A stretch of DNA of 64,000 nt from NCBI GenBank assembly GCA_008638375.1, contig CM018043.1:38701396-38765395 (forward strand), given 5' to 3'. Of this stretch, positions 22,795-34,675 are shown one piece after another. The notes beneath the pieces are model-generated. The model saw only the letters and a program-made list of their open reading frames with translations, made no database searches and had not been told where the DNA came from. The position numbers and the translations under genes were made by a program. This DNA is from Nyssa sinensis (taxonomy: Eukaryota; Streptophyta; Magnoliopsida; Cornales; Nyssaceae). Positions within the stretch are counted from its first letter, which is position 1; each line of letters starts with the position of its first letter.

Positions 22795-23756
22795 ATGGAA
22801 GGGAAAAACAAGAAATTTACCATTATGTCTAAAGCCGAAAGACTAGCTGACAAGAAGCAACAGGAGTTCATGCAACAACTCTTATGGCAACAAAAGATTA
22901 TCGAACGGAACATAAGGATAGCCAAAACGACTGAGGTAGTCTCCGTTCGACCGTTTATATACAAGATGCGTACCAAGGCAATGGTCGCAGAGGCTAAACT
23001 AAAGAAACAGGAAGACACGGAAACCCTGAAAGAGTGGGTGCAAAGGTGAATTTCAATTATCATAAAAACACAATAGACAGCGAGATAGTCTAACTCAGGT
23101 TGAATTTTGAATTAAAATAAACCAAGTTAAGATTCATGTGAGATTTACGAAATGTTCCTAAATTTTCTAGGATAAAGAAGGATAAGAAGAAGAGAAAGGC
23201 TTCTCAGTTAAAACCCGATACCGCACAAGGTGAGTAACCTAGACTCCTGAATTGGTGTATAAGTACACCATCTAGTTATTGTATTTTTATTACTGTACTG
23301 TACTGTTCCTACTGATATACTGACTTCCATGCTTTTACTCAATGCATGACTATATTTTACCCTGTCCGATTTCACTGTTCCGTATTGAAATGAAATTATC
23401 CTTGTTTTTACTAAAAGAACTACTGACTCATGGTACCAAATTCAGTCTTGATCTCTGTATGAGCATATTGCACTATTTAAAGTGTGCATACTGTACTGTT
23501 AACCTGTTATACTGTTCTGCTCTGCCCATTATTGAACTGTTCTGTTGCTATGATGTTTTGACTGTATTCTTGTTTTGAATATTGTTCAAATATACGGATT
23601 TAACTATATTCTCTAAAATGTCTGATCCGACCACCTGTTTTATAAACAACAATGGTTTGAAACCCATGACAGGGGACCCGTGTTACTCACTGGGCTTTTT
23701 AAAGCTCACCCCTTCCCTAACATTTTTCAGGTGATGGACCTAGCGACCGAGATTAG
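22795..23756 (+). CDS. Conserved small three-exon gene inside a B-family LTR (function unknown)
   Basis: Predicted exons are 22795-23045 (251 nt), 23171-23229 (59 nt) and 23731-23756 (26 nt to TAG), giving 111 residues. Splice borders are CAAAG|GTGAAT, TTTCTAG|G, ACAAG|GTGAGT and TTTTTCAG|G. Residues 1-60 are mixed charged and probably helical, with the best-conserved stretch 'IAKTTEVVSVRPFIYK' (about 41-56). A second charged region ends 'TETLKEWVQR'. Exon 2 gives a basic patch 'KKDKKKRKA', possibly a nuclear localisation signal. Exon 3 gives 'GDGPSDRD'. Without splicing, exon 1 alone would give 84 residues ending at TGA 23047-23049. Three related copies in this window keep splice phase and differ in exon 2 length by multiples of three. 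I know no family like it. A role in element transcription, RNA handling or silencing evasion would be speculation. Confidence 0.6.
23681..23730 (+). promoter_or_regulatory. Conserved LTR block before the last exon
   Basis: 'tgttactcactgggc' plus a near-palindrome GGGCTTTTTAAAGCTC, then 'accccttcc' and TTTTTCAG. Equivalent blocks are at 57255-57303, 43401-43453 and 50370-50422, and inverted in the other copies. It combines an intron 3' end with a possible hairpin. The function is unknown. Confidence 0.5.
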
Positions 23757-24170
23757 CGGGTTGGAGACCCGAAGCACTATTTTGAAGAATCCATGAATTA
23801 GCCATTTTTGTACCTAACTCCATTTTTGAATGTGATGTACTGAAACCTAAGACTAGTATCTTTTGTAGGACAATGATGTAATAGTTAACCATGGATGTAT
23901 TTATGGCTCTGCCAAGGTGTTATGCATTCCCTTAGTTCCGCTGCAACTTATATTAATTGAATGCATTGTACTTGGATGTTACTGATGAATGGCCTGTGGT
24001 TAGGATTACCGTCGGCATTTTGATTTCAAAAAAAAAACCCGATGGGTGCCTAACTGGCCGGTTGCATGCCCCTAATCCGCACAGGGTGGGTAAGGGGGAT
24101 GTGACACCTACTTTTTCCATTCCTGTATCATAGTACTAATATGCAATGTACTAAAAATTTTAAACAATGA

Positions 24171-24242
24171 ACAGCGGAAGTCTTTATCAATTACAGTAAT
24201 CCAGCGGAAGTCTTTTAAATAAATTAAACAGCGGAAGTCTAT
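24171..24242 (-). repeat. Short tandem 'acagcggaagtct' units near the A LTR 3' end
   Basis: Three copies at about 24171, 24202 and 24229 are spaced about 30 bp. Equivalent triplets lie at 50949-51015 and 58584-58650. The young A element has only one clear copy plus one degenerate copy per LTR (about 43620-43653). Confidence 0.55.
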
Positions 24243-26650
24243 TAAATACATGACATAGTTCTACATAAGACAAAATGAGAACTAAACGTAACCAGCACCC
24301 GGGGGTGGTGAATACATGGGAGAACTAGCATAGACTAGTACAGTACTTCAAAATGTCCCCCTACGCTCTCAGACTCCTACTGGGGTCTTGCAGCGTCATT
24401 ACCTGAAATGGGGGGTAAGTGGGGTGGAATGAGCTATGAAGCTCAGCAAGTAAAACAGATCTCCGACACTGGTATCGATGATTAGAAAGAACAAGAATCC
24501 ATGAATAACAATATGATAGCCAATCATAAGAAGTAAGATGCTGTGATAGCCAATGAGAACGGTTGCCATGATGGCCAATGAATAGTGGGGTCACAATGTA
24601 CAATCAGGAGTAATAGATAAGAAATGATAAGGGTTTCTCAACAATAACCTATCACAATAAAAGTACTGCCACAATAAATCGATTACATCAATCCAATGAA
24701 CAATATAAGATAAACCATAAGAAACAGTAACCATTCAACAATATATCCATAACAATAATCCAATCGAGATGCTTATAATCTGTAGTAGGGGATGGCAGTC
24801 CCTCTTTATTTCGAGGCCCGGCATACCTCTCAGTTAAACTCACATCTTTTGCCACACGTCCGTTCACGGACTAGTTTGTCACAGAAACATCGGATGGATG
24901 TTGTGACTGAGCACAACTCCAGCATTTACAAACATAGCATGATCATTTGTGATTCCATAGAAGTATAAAATGGAATATCATAGATCCAATGAAAGCATAA
25001 CAGTAAGCCTTTCAAGGCATGGTTCAATATGATAACAATAACATAGCAGTAGATCGATGTCCACAAGATAGAACAATATCACATTGTGGAAAACAATAAC
25101 ATTTGAAACGTTCATGAGTACAATTTTGGCAGTAATGAATAAACTTGGCTTGGGGATACCATATGCAAGAGAAAGTGATCCACTTACCTCTATCTTGATT
25201 CTATTTCAGAAATCCGTGAGTGTGCCCTTGCCTTTCGAGTTCCCTATATATTAGTAATTATGTTTCAGAATAAATGCTATTCATCAAATTTATGCCTTTC
25301 TATCATAGGTATTTCAAATACTAATTTAGACTTTACCATTGAGTTCGGAACGCCGAAGAAAGTCGGTTTAGGCTTTCACAGAATTCCATTTGGACTTTTG
25401 TACTAAAAGGGCAAAATGGTCATTTTGCACTTTTACGGTATTTTATCTTTCGGGGTCCCATCTAGTAAAACGGACCCCACCATTAGACTCAGAACGTCCG
25501 AGATAATAAGTTTTGACTATTCATTTGCATCGTTTGGACTTCGTTTGACTTATATTTGGAATAAGGGCATTTTTGTAAAAATTAATATTTTATTAATTTT
25601 CCTGTTTGGGCCTTAGTGAGATTTTTCAAAACATTTGGGGCCGGTTCATAATTTCCTAAAGCTGCGGTCTGAACCAGTTGGTTCAGAACCAGAAACCCTA
25701 AACCGGTCTGCCCCCTTACTGAACCAAACGGTTCAGTCTATTTCAAAGAACCGGATTCCAATATCCTGGTTCTTACCTTATCCGTGGTTGGAATAAGCCC
25801 AAACCCAATTTCCATTTCCTATCTCCGTAGCCAAACAAGCCTAATCCATTTAAATTAAAAACCCAAATGACACAGTTTCACTTACCCATTTATTTCCGGT
25901 CAGGTCCCGACCCGATCCGAACCCAAACCCTGTTCGTCTTAACCCGATAGCCTCGTGACATTCTGGTCGCCCCCTTCATCACTCCGGTAGGAAAACAGTA
26001 GGGTTCCGTCACCATCTCTGGTGACGGCAACCTGTCCCGATCAGTTTTCTCTCCCGTTTTCAACGCCAATCTCTTCCTTTCTTCCCCACGACCTCATTCC
26101 TATCCTCCATTTCCCTCAAAACCTTCCCAATCTTCTCGAATATGGAGGTTAATAGCTCCGGCCGGTTTTTCGGTGAGCTGGTTTTTCTCATTTTTACACT
26201 CGGTTCTCAACTGTTTCGACCCTTTTTTCATTCTATTAAATTTCTGCACTTTATGGGAACAATCCCATGCATTTTAAACTAAGTTTTTAGCATAAAATTC
26301 GTGGAACCCAGATTATCTATGAAACCTGCAACTGAGAATTTCTCTCTCGGTTCTACACCATTTAACCTGATTCTTTTTGCAAATTAACCTATAGATCATG
26401 CAGATTCGAACCCTATTATTTAAACAACCCATCATGCTTTTAAATTGAAAACTGAAGCAAGCCCACTTACCTTTCAAAATTCTGATTTCTTCTTGTTGCT
26501 TCTTCTTCCCTCTTCTGGTTCTACTTGGTTCACTTCTATCTCTTCTCCTCTTCAGTTCCTGACCCTTCCTTTTCTTTTCTAACCTCTCGACTCACAAAAC
26601 CCGTATACATATATATAAGCAATCACCCACCGCCTCTTTTCTCTCTGCCT

Positions 26651-26651
<1 letters not shown>

Positions 26652-26683
<32 letters not shown>
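26652..26683. repeat. CT microsatellite in A LTR
   Basis: An uninterrupted (CT)n run, in LTR sense (GA)n, next to a TA microsatellite at about 26756-26772. It belongs to the promoter-like block of the LTR. Confidence 0.8.
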
Positions 26684-26693
<10 letters not shown>

Positions 26694-28431
26694 TGCAGTC
26701 ATTCTTGACTGCAGAGAACCGTCCATCATTCCTCCTCCATCCACGTACCCTCATATATATATATATATATATACATATATTACATATATACACACACCAC
26801 TTCACCAAGTCGGTTGGTGTGGTTCCCAAACACACATACACACACAGTGATGCACACACTGATATTTTGTTGCTTGGAAGATTCCCTCCCTTTTTCTTTA
26901 TCTTAATTTAATATCTTGCATTTATATACATAATACATTGACATTATACACATATATACATATAAAATACATATTTTTTATACATGTATTTATAACCATA
27001 TAAATACGTATAATTGTATTTTTAGTCACGTATACATACACTAATATTTCATGAACTATGCATGTGTACGTACGTATGCATGCATGGGTTGCATATATGC
27101 ACGCTTTTCGAGGTAAGGTTCTGAGTTGCTCGGTACTACCCGACACTAGCCATACTAAGCAAAACATTTATCTTTTTAAACTAAATTCAGTTCCATAATT
27201 ATTGTGATAGAGTTTAAAATAGCTCAGGTTATGCTATTCAATCGAGTTGCCTCGGTAAACGTGTCGTATCCCGGGTCGGAATATCACATAATTTCTCAAA
27301 TCGGATTCCACCATTGAGTCCGGAATGTCCGAAGTAGTAAAAATACACTATTTATTTATTAAATTTGGACTTCGTTTGACCTATTAATGCCCAAGGGTAA
27401 AATAGTAATTTTATCCAATTAATAAATAATTAAATTAATTATTTTATTATTTATTTATTTCTTCAGGGGTGTATTTGCATTAATTTTTCAGAAGTTGAGC
27501 TAGAACAGAATTCCCCAGAACTGTTGGGGTTAGAATATAAATAGGCAGAGTTCCGGTTTAATTCCTTTCAATTATGCCCCTGGACCAGTTGGTTTTTTAA
27601 ACAAAAACCTAGACCGGCATATCTCCCCTCGAACCAACCGGTTTAATTAAGTCAGAGAACCGAAATGGCATATCCTCGTTTTTCCTTTTATCTGTGTTTA
27701 GGTTAGTTCCATCTTTAATTTTTTTGTTTTTTATTTTTTTATCCACGTACCCAAACAGCTAGAAATCAAATTTAAAACCTATTTATCCCAAAACGGCGCC
27801 ATCCCACTAAAGCGGTGGCACGCCTGTGAGTGGAAATGTGTCCGAGTCGACACGGTAGGCCTGAGCGAGTTGGGCGAGTCGACTCGGTCGACTCGTCGTC
27901 TTCCTCATCGCGCAGAGTACTGTAGCCCTAATTTTCGATTTCAAACCCTTCAATTTCGTGAAGTTTGGGATCGATCTATTCTCTGCTTTTGGTTCTAACT
28001 TGTTTCTGGGAGTCTAAGGGTCGGTTTGGCTTTCATTGGAAGCGTCGATTTTAGCTTAAATGTTTGGTTCAAGGTTTGAAAATGAAACCTGCAACTGGTT
28101 TGTAAACACTTGTTTTTGGCCCAAAACTCGTGAGGTTTGGCTCAAACTGATCATTATATCACGGGGGTTCAGTCCTCATTCCAAAAATCAGGTTTACAAT
28201 GATATTTGTGAGGTTGGGTTTTAGAACCTAAACCTGTAACTCGCCATTTGAGGGTCGATTCTAGATCTTTGGGGTCGCGGATTACTGTTTTTGAGATGCT
28301 GGTGAAGTCTAGTTAAAGTCTCAATAGGCAAAACTAGGTTTAGAGCAAATGTTTTCACACCTGTTCAACCCAAGGTGTATCAATGGCGGCTGGGTGTACG
28401 ACTTCGTGTTCTAGGCTGTTTTAAGGTCCAA

Positions 28432-29106
28432 TGTGATATCCCGACCCGGGATACGACACGATTACCGAGGCAAGTCGACTGAATAGCATAACCTGAGCTG
28501 TCTTAAACTTTAAGTCACAATAATTATGGAACTGAACCTAATTTCAAAAGATAAATGTTTTGATTAGTAAAGCTAGTGTCGGGTGGTACCCGAGCAACTC
28601 GGAACCTTACCTCGAAAAGCGTGCATACATGCAACCCATGCATGCATACGTACGTACACATGCATAGTTCATGGAATATTAGTGTATGTGTACGTGATTA
28701 AAAATACCGTTATACGTATATATATGATTATAATGATATGTATAAAATATGTATTGTATAGGTATATATATATATGTAATATAAATGTATTATGTATATA
28801 ATGTATTATGTATATGAAATTAAATGAAGAAAGAAAAAGGAAAGGAAGCTTCCAATACAAAAATCAGTAGGTGTGTGCATCACTGTGTGTGTGTGTGTGC
28901 ATCACTGTGTGTTTGTGTGTATTTGGGAAACCCACCAACCGACCTTGATAAAAGTGGTGGGTGTGTGAAGGTAATATATGTATATATGTATATTGGAGGG
29001 TACGTGGATGGCTACAGGTGAGGGGGCAGTTCTCTGCAGTCAAGGATGACTGCAAGAGAGAAAGAGAGAGAGAGATAAGGTAGAGAGAGAAGAGGCGGTG
29101 GGTCTT

Positions 29107-29149
<43 letters not shown>

Positions 29150-29800
29150 GGGTTTGAGTGATGAGAGGTTAGAAAAGAAAAGGGAGAGTTAGGAACTGAA
29201 GGAGAGAAGAAGAAAGGAATATTGAAGCAGAAACAGAGAGGATTGGGAAGGTCACAGTGGGCTAAAAACCGAAACCCAGGTAAGTGGTTTAGGTTCTGTT
29301 TTTATTGTTTTTGAGCATGAAGCTTATATATGATTATAGGGTCTTAATAAGCATGGTATTAGCTTTTAAATGCAAAAGGAATCATGTTAAATGGTGTAGA
29401 ACCGAGAGAGATATCCTCAGTTACAGGTTTCATGAATAATCTGTGTTACACGGATTTTATGCTAAAAACTTAATTTAAAATGCATGGGAATGATCCCATG
29501 AAGTGCAGAAATTGAATAGGATGAAAAGAGGGACAAAACAGTGCTTAAAACACCATGAAAATGAAGACTGTCACTTGGCCGGAGATTCGGCCGGAGATGA
29601 TTAAGCTCTATTTCGTGAAGAATCGAAAGGCTAAATGGAAAACTAAAGTTATAAATATATTCTACATGAAAAGGGGAATAAAACGGCATTAACAATGGGT
29701 TTAAAAACCATCGGATTTAGGTTGCCGTCACCGGAGATGGTGACGGAACCCTAATACAGTTCACCGGAGATATGAGGGAGATGATCGGAAAATCGGGGGG
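28432..29800 (+). mobile_element. Family A subtype 2 LTR, 5' part, cut by gap
   Basis: It starts TGTGATATCCCGACCCGGG and for the first several hundred bases matches the reverse complement of the right end of the solo A LTR at 27288. Shared stretches include 'gaccccgggatac'-like ends, 'gcataacctgagct' and 'accttacctcgaaaagcg'. It carries a TA microsatellite (29109-29145), a GA-rich block, a leader donor 'acccaggtaagtgg' (about 29277), and the 'ccggagatggtgacggaacc' block. It runs into the N gap at 29801; the remaining 1.9 kb is not present. Confidence 0.75.
29109..29145. repeat. TA microsatellite
   Basis: An uninterrupted (TA)n run in the promoter-like block of the A LTR fragment. Confidence 0.9.
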
Positions 29801-29900
29801 NNNNNNNNNNNNNNNNNNNNNNNNNNNNNNNNNNNNNNNNNNNNNNNNNNNNNNNNNNNNNNNNNNNNNNNNNNNNNNNNNNNNNNNNNNNNNNNNNNNN
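29801..29900. other. Assembly gap, 100 N
   Basis: Exactly 100 unknown bases, the usual placeholder for a gap of unknown size. Different LTR families in opposite orientation lie on the two sides. Confidence 0.99.
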
Positions 29901-31458
29901 GCACTTGCTGCAGTGCTGCTGCTGCCGCTTCATTCCCTCTCTCGGCTGCTCTCTCCTTTCTCCATTTTTTCCTCTTTCTTTTGTTGTACCGTAGCTCAAA
30001 CAGATCCTCCAACAGCAACTCCTGCTGTTCTACTTCTTCTGGTTTTTGCCGTCTGCAGCCATCACACAACACACACATACATGAATATATATATATATAT
30101 ATTTTCCTATTGCACCTTACACAACCACACACATATACACCTCATTCTGCACCGCCCCTACGCCTGCTGCACCGTCTCCCTCTCTTTCGCAATTTTTCTT
30201 TCGGCTGCCACTTTTCTAGCCCCTTTAATTGACCACTACACAGCCACATATATATATATATATATATATGTACATAAGCCTCCTGTTGTACGCTACTCAG
30301 CCACACAATACACACTATATAAATATATTTTTCACTGCACCGCCCATCACTTCTCAAGAATGTCGGTAGCCCACTTTATCTTCTTTCTTTCTATTTTTTT
30401 TCCCTTTGTTTTTGTTTGTTTTTTTTGTTACTTTATTGTTGCAATTGAGATATATATATATATATATATATGTTATATTATATTATATTTTACAACCACA
30501 CACCATATATACACTTGAAATATTTTACATTATATCATAATATATAAAATTACATCACTAACATCATACAACACGGCTCCACTTGCTTTTTACTTTTTCT
30601 ATTCTTTATTTTTCTTTTTCTTTACATGCAATGCATGCAAGCTCATCTCCATATATATACAAATAATAATTTGCATTATATATATATATATTTATATTAA
30701 TACATATTTTTATAAAATACATGTACATACATAATCATATATATATATATATATGCTTGTATATATAGATTTTTATATTTTATTTTTATATACATATATA
30801 TATATATAATCTCATATATATATATATATGCCCTTGTATTTATTAAAATATATTTTGCATGCATATCGAGGCATGTATTGGCCTATGTGCATGATTCTCT
30901 ATATCGCTCGAGTTTATTGTATGGTACTCTTGGGTACTCAGGATCACTTAAAATTTACTTCTTTTATTTTTAAATTGTATGTTACTAAATTAATGAATCG
31001 TATTATCTGTCTCAAACTGCGTGCCTATTTCATTACGTAACTTACTTATGATGGCTCGGGTTTATTTTGGTATCACTATTCTAGGCTCGGTTTACTCATA
31101 CTTGGCTCGTCTTAATCTCGTAATTCCCTGAGATTATAACTTCTACCAATTACCAATTACCTCGGTAATCATACCCATCACTGCATAATACTTATTAAAA
31201 TAGTTCGGTATATTTTGGGGTCTACTATTCGCGGTCTGAGTCGATCTCGGTTTATCTTGATATTATGATTAATGCTTGGTTGAAGCTCGGTGTTATTATT
31301 TGACTCTTTTTAGATAAAATGAAATTTATTCTATTTATTCGGAACTCATGTTTGATTATAACTGGAATTACGCTTCTTGACTCGACTTATCTCAATTTAC
31401 GTGTACTCGATCGGGTCTACCTCGGTTTACCTGTCGAACTCTGGGTCGAGATATTACA
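29901..31458 (-). mobile_element. Family E-like LTR, 5' part, entered from gap
   Basis: The right edge 'gggtcgagatattaca' is an inverted LTR start TGTAATATCTCGACCC. Repeated TA microsatellites (30088-30103, 30247-30268, 30450-30471, 30677-30692, 30736-30754) alternate with 'ctgcaccg' motifs, resembling in inverse the 'cggtgcag' motifs of the E LTR at 53302-58458. There is no coding potential; one long frame here only exists by running through the Ns. The left end is lost in the gap. Confidence 0.55.
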
Positions 31459-31688
31459 ACAAGCACTTGTGTGCTATATATCCCATAAGATATGTATATA
31501 ACCCATACAAAACTCCATGTCTGCATGCTCAAAAGTTGAAGTGTCAACACCTCATTGGACCCCTATTTCCTCCAATAAGAATTCATGCAAAATCTGATTA
31601 TATATATATATATATATGTACATATGTAATGTGTGTGTTATGCGTGTGTTAAAGAAAACCAGAACTCTGTGTGTGTATGTGTGTGTGC

Positions 31689-31692
<4 letters not shown>

Positions 31693-31735
<43 letters not shown>
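31693..31735. repeat. AG microsatellite in D LTR promoter-like block
   Basis: An uninterrupted (AG)n run about 75 bp after a TA repeat (31598-31616). Confidence 0.9.
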
Positions 31736-31738
<3 letters not shown>

Positions 31739-33232
31739 GTAGATAAAGAAACTAGAGAAGAAGAAGGAGGATAAGGAGTTGCATGCACCATGAGCCCAAA
31801 CCAGAGGAGCAACTAGGAGCATTTGAGGGTTCAAAATCAAGCCAAAGGAAGGAAAATAATGGGGGAGAGAAGAGAGGCTGCCATTGGAGGTAAGAAAAGA
31901 TTTTCTCTTTGGTTTTCTCTTTTAAAAACCCTCCAATTGTGAGTTTTACTAGCATGCATGCATGTGAAATTAAAAGAGAATGAAAATACACAGTTTAGGC
32001 TTGAGAACCCTAAGAAACCACCATGTTCGAACCTAGAGAAATTGGGTCATGAAAAGAACTTGAGTAAAACTTAAAGATAATTGCATTGCTCAAAAGAGCA
32101 TCAAATTTGGGGTATGCAACAACTTGTAGTGTTGAAAATAATTAAAGAACCATAGAGAAAATTAAAATTTTAGTTGGGGCATGATGATTCAGTAATGAGA
32201 GTTTTTTAGTGATTCAATCAGTTTTAAGAATGGAAAAGCACTCCCCACACTCCCATAAATCCATAGGAAGGAAAAAAAAGGCAAAAACAGTAGCTAAAAC
32301 CCTTCGAAATAGGAAAAACATACCTTACGGGAAAGTCGGGCCCTTGTTGGAGCCCGACTATAACACCCTATTTCGAGCCTAAGAACCCATAGAATCAAGA
32401 AACCAACACCATTTATGGAGTCCTTATAAAGATCTGAAAAATCATGATAAATTTTTCATTTTTGCTGGTAGAACACTATTCATGCACTATTTGATGGTAG
32501 GGTACTGTACATGCATCATTTAGACATAACTCATGTTTAAAAGCATAATTGTAGTATTCTATAGAAGAAAAATATGCTTAGAATGTTAAAATACATCTCG
32601 TGTGAAAATTTGAACCTAATCAGAAATAGTTTGAAAATGGATCCGAAAAGGGCATCCCAACTGGCCCGGGTGGGCCCAGCTACAACTGCCAATAGAAGAA
32701 AATAAATTTTTTGAAAAAATATCATTTAAAATATTTTTAAGAACTTTGGTTAAAGCAGAATGTTGAATTGAGGCATTTTGGGACGGGTTGTAGTGTAACG
32801 GGGTCCCGCGACTCAATAAGGGCAAAAGGGTCTTTTCACCCCTTAGCCCCTTTAGTATAAATACAGCCCTTGAGAGTTAAGTTTCTCAAAATTGATATGA
32901 GAAAACACAGCAGGTTGTGCTTGGAGAGAAAAGGTGAGAAAACTTAGGTTTTCCAACTTTCTACCTTCCAAAACTCATTTCTAGCCTTGTAATTTCACAA
33001 GGCTTCCTTCTAAGAAGTTGTTCCCCACCTCAAGGGCTACATTCTTATTGATTGGTTCAGTTGCACAGTGAGCACAACTCCCTAGGGCTGAGAAAAACCC
33101 TTTTAGTTATGATATTTTGCTAAGTAAATAATAGAGTTAAGTTTAGGAGTGTTTTTATATTTGATTGTCTGACTTACATCCTTACTTGTTGTTAGAAAAT
33201 CACCTAGCATATAGTTACTTTGAAAACCTAGC

Positions 33233-33524
33233 ATTGGTACCTTGTGTACTTATGTATTCTTTGAGAATTTGGTGAAGTGATGAACATGTAACACGAATAT
33301 ATGTATAATTCATTGCATTCTAGCTTATGTTCATGTAGACAAAATCTTATAGTTTGAAAGTTATGGTTTGCTCAATGTATTGGTACTTTATATACTTGTG
33401 TAATCTTTGAGAATTTGGTAAGGTTGTGAATATGTAACATGATTATATGTGTAATTGAATGGATTATACGCTATGTTCATGTACACAAAGTTTTATGGTT
33501 TAAAAGTTATACCTTGCTTTATGT
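33233..33524 (+). repeat. Tandem duplication, period 146 bp, in D LTR
   Basis: 'attggtac' to 'ttgagaatttggt' and on through 'atgttcatgta' and 'aaagttat' occurs twice, starting at 33233 and 33379. The copies are moderately diverged. Confidence 0.8.
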
Positions 33525-34675
33525 ATGGTGCATTATTTAAGGCACACTTCATGGGTTTGATAAATGCCTCATTGAAATTACATAGAGAAATCAAGGCATC
33601 TTGGCATACATGAATTTTTGGAAACATGGCGTGTGTTGAGCACTTTGGTGCTATGCATTATGAGGATGTAGATCCTGTGGTTAAAAACCTAAAATTGGCC
33701 ATGGAACTCGTGATCCAATCGGGACGGACCGTGAAGTGAGACATACGATTGGTACTTGTGTTCCAACGGGGAAGGATCGTGAAGTGAGACATGGGTGTGG
33801 CATAGAGTTGCATGTGTGTGTCATGCATATTGCCATTGCATTGTACTGATGAATTGGAAGGTGTATAGCTTATAAATGTACACTTTGCAATGCCACGCCT
33901 TAACTTTGTTCTTTATATTAGCATTATGTCATACTGGGCCGTCGTGCTCACCTTATACGGGAAATGATTTCAGGTGGGAACAAGGAAGAATAAGGCTTGG
34001 AGAAACCTAGGTGATTCTTTTGGCATGCCTCGAGAGTATGGAATAGAAGTTGGGATATTTGGCCCTTTGGGCATATTTTGGTTGTATGAGGGCATAAGCC
34101 CTAGGACATATGTATTAACTTGTAAAATTTTGTATACCATTGAAATAATGGGTAAGGCCCTAAATTTGTAATGAGTATGGAGTTCATGACACTTAAGCTT
34201 CAAGTATATACATATATATATGGTGGATGTATGTTTTAAATCATGAATGAATGACTTGGTTGTCTAAATTAAGTATAAATAAGTTTAGTTGAGTAAGAGG
34301 ATGTAGTTTGGTAGTTAGTTTAAGAGTGGTGGATTATGTTGTGAAATATTAGGTGAAAATGCTTAGAAAACAAAGGAGACCATGTCAAAATTTTGTTAAT
34401 TAAACAGAGTTGTTGGGTGTGTAAAATGTCCCATATATAAATAGAAAGAGTGCCAAAAAGTGGGGGTTAAAAACTATGAGAAAGTAGGTTAAAAATTAGA
34501 AACATTAGCTTGCAGTACTTTGAAAAAAATTCAAAAAATGAAGAAATCAGATTACATCAAATACACTGTAGCTACAGGAACAGCACACCAGGCCATGCCC
34601 CGCACGCCTGCCCGTGCGCCCAGGCCCTGATCACTGCGCCCTGTGCACCTAGCCCTAACACCTCCTTGCCACTAG

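Larger units (their letters stand above)
20318..24106 (+). mobile_element. Solo LTR, family B (3789 bp), TSD CCTAC
   Basis: It starts TGTAACACCCC and ends GGATGTGACA, inserted within 'gtccctac' of the A LTR. CCTAC occurs at 20313-20317 and 24107-24111. From left to right it has an antisense tRNA-like block (20636-20702), a TATA-rich and GA-rich promoter-like block (20718-21040), a leader donor 'gaaggtaagcc' (about 21168), iterons (22290-22460), the intact small gene (22795-23756), the GGGCTTTTTAAAGCTC block (23691-23706), and an A-run near 24030. Confidence 0.93.
20251..27288 (-). mobile_element. Solo LTR, family A subtype 2, holding a nested B LTR; TSD TAATT
   Basis: It begins 'tgtcacgacccgaaaccc' and ends 'cgggtcggaatatcaca'. 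TAATT flanks it at 20246-20250 and 27289-27293. Without the nested 3.8 kb the LTR is about 3.24 kb, the A-family length. It contains three 'acagcggaagtct' repeats (24171-24240), a spliced-exon-like block (about 25190-25245), a CT tract (26652-26683) with TA repeats, and the inverted LTR start. There is no internal region. Confidence 0.92.
6091..28431 (-). mobile_element. Full-length Tekay-like chromovirus, family B, with nested insertions
   Basis: On the minus strand the order is 5' LTR (from 18295 rightwards), primer-binding site (18279-18290), gag, protease, RT, RNase H, integrase with chromodomain (18129-13619), polypurine tract (13568-13577) and 3' LTR (6091-13567). The 3' LTR holds a solo LTR (8077-11466). 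The 5' LTR holds a nested pair (20251-27288) and is cut at 28431 by another LTR. With the insertion removed, the 3' LTR is about 4.1 kb; about 3.1 kb of the 5' LTR remains. A by-eye comparison of about 480 bp of both LTRs gives roughly 30 differences (about 94% identity), so the insertion is not recent. The flank at the left is 'cggca'; the partner duplication was not found. Confidence 0.9.
18295..28431 (-). repeat. 5' LTR of the full B element (split and truncated)
   Basis: The parts 18295-20250 and 27294-28431 match the left LTR parts 6091-8076 and 11472-12570. They are separated by the nested solo LTRs, which have a TAATT duplication. The last 1 kb towards the LTR start is missing, because another LTR start (TGTGATATCCCGACC) follows directly at 28432. 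It contains a second decayed copy of the small LTR gene. Confidence 0.85.

Noticed and set aside
24361..24603. 80-residue frame with relatives at 51141-51335 and 58775-59044
   Set aside because: The frames overlap homologous LTR DNA, but residues between copies diverge with frameshifts. Only the last dozen residues agree, and the A-family exon lengths do not keep phase.
26525..26911. 128-residue frame in a CT/TA-rich region
   Set aside because: The translation is Ser-Leu and Tyr-Ile repeats produced by the microsatellites in the LTR promoter-like block.
29772..30518. 248-residue open frame across the gap
   Set aside because: It exists only because the 100 Ns are read through. The rest is microsatellite-rich LTR sequence.
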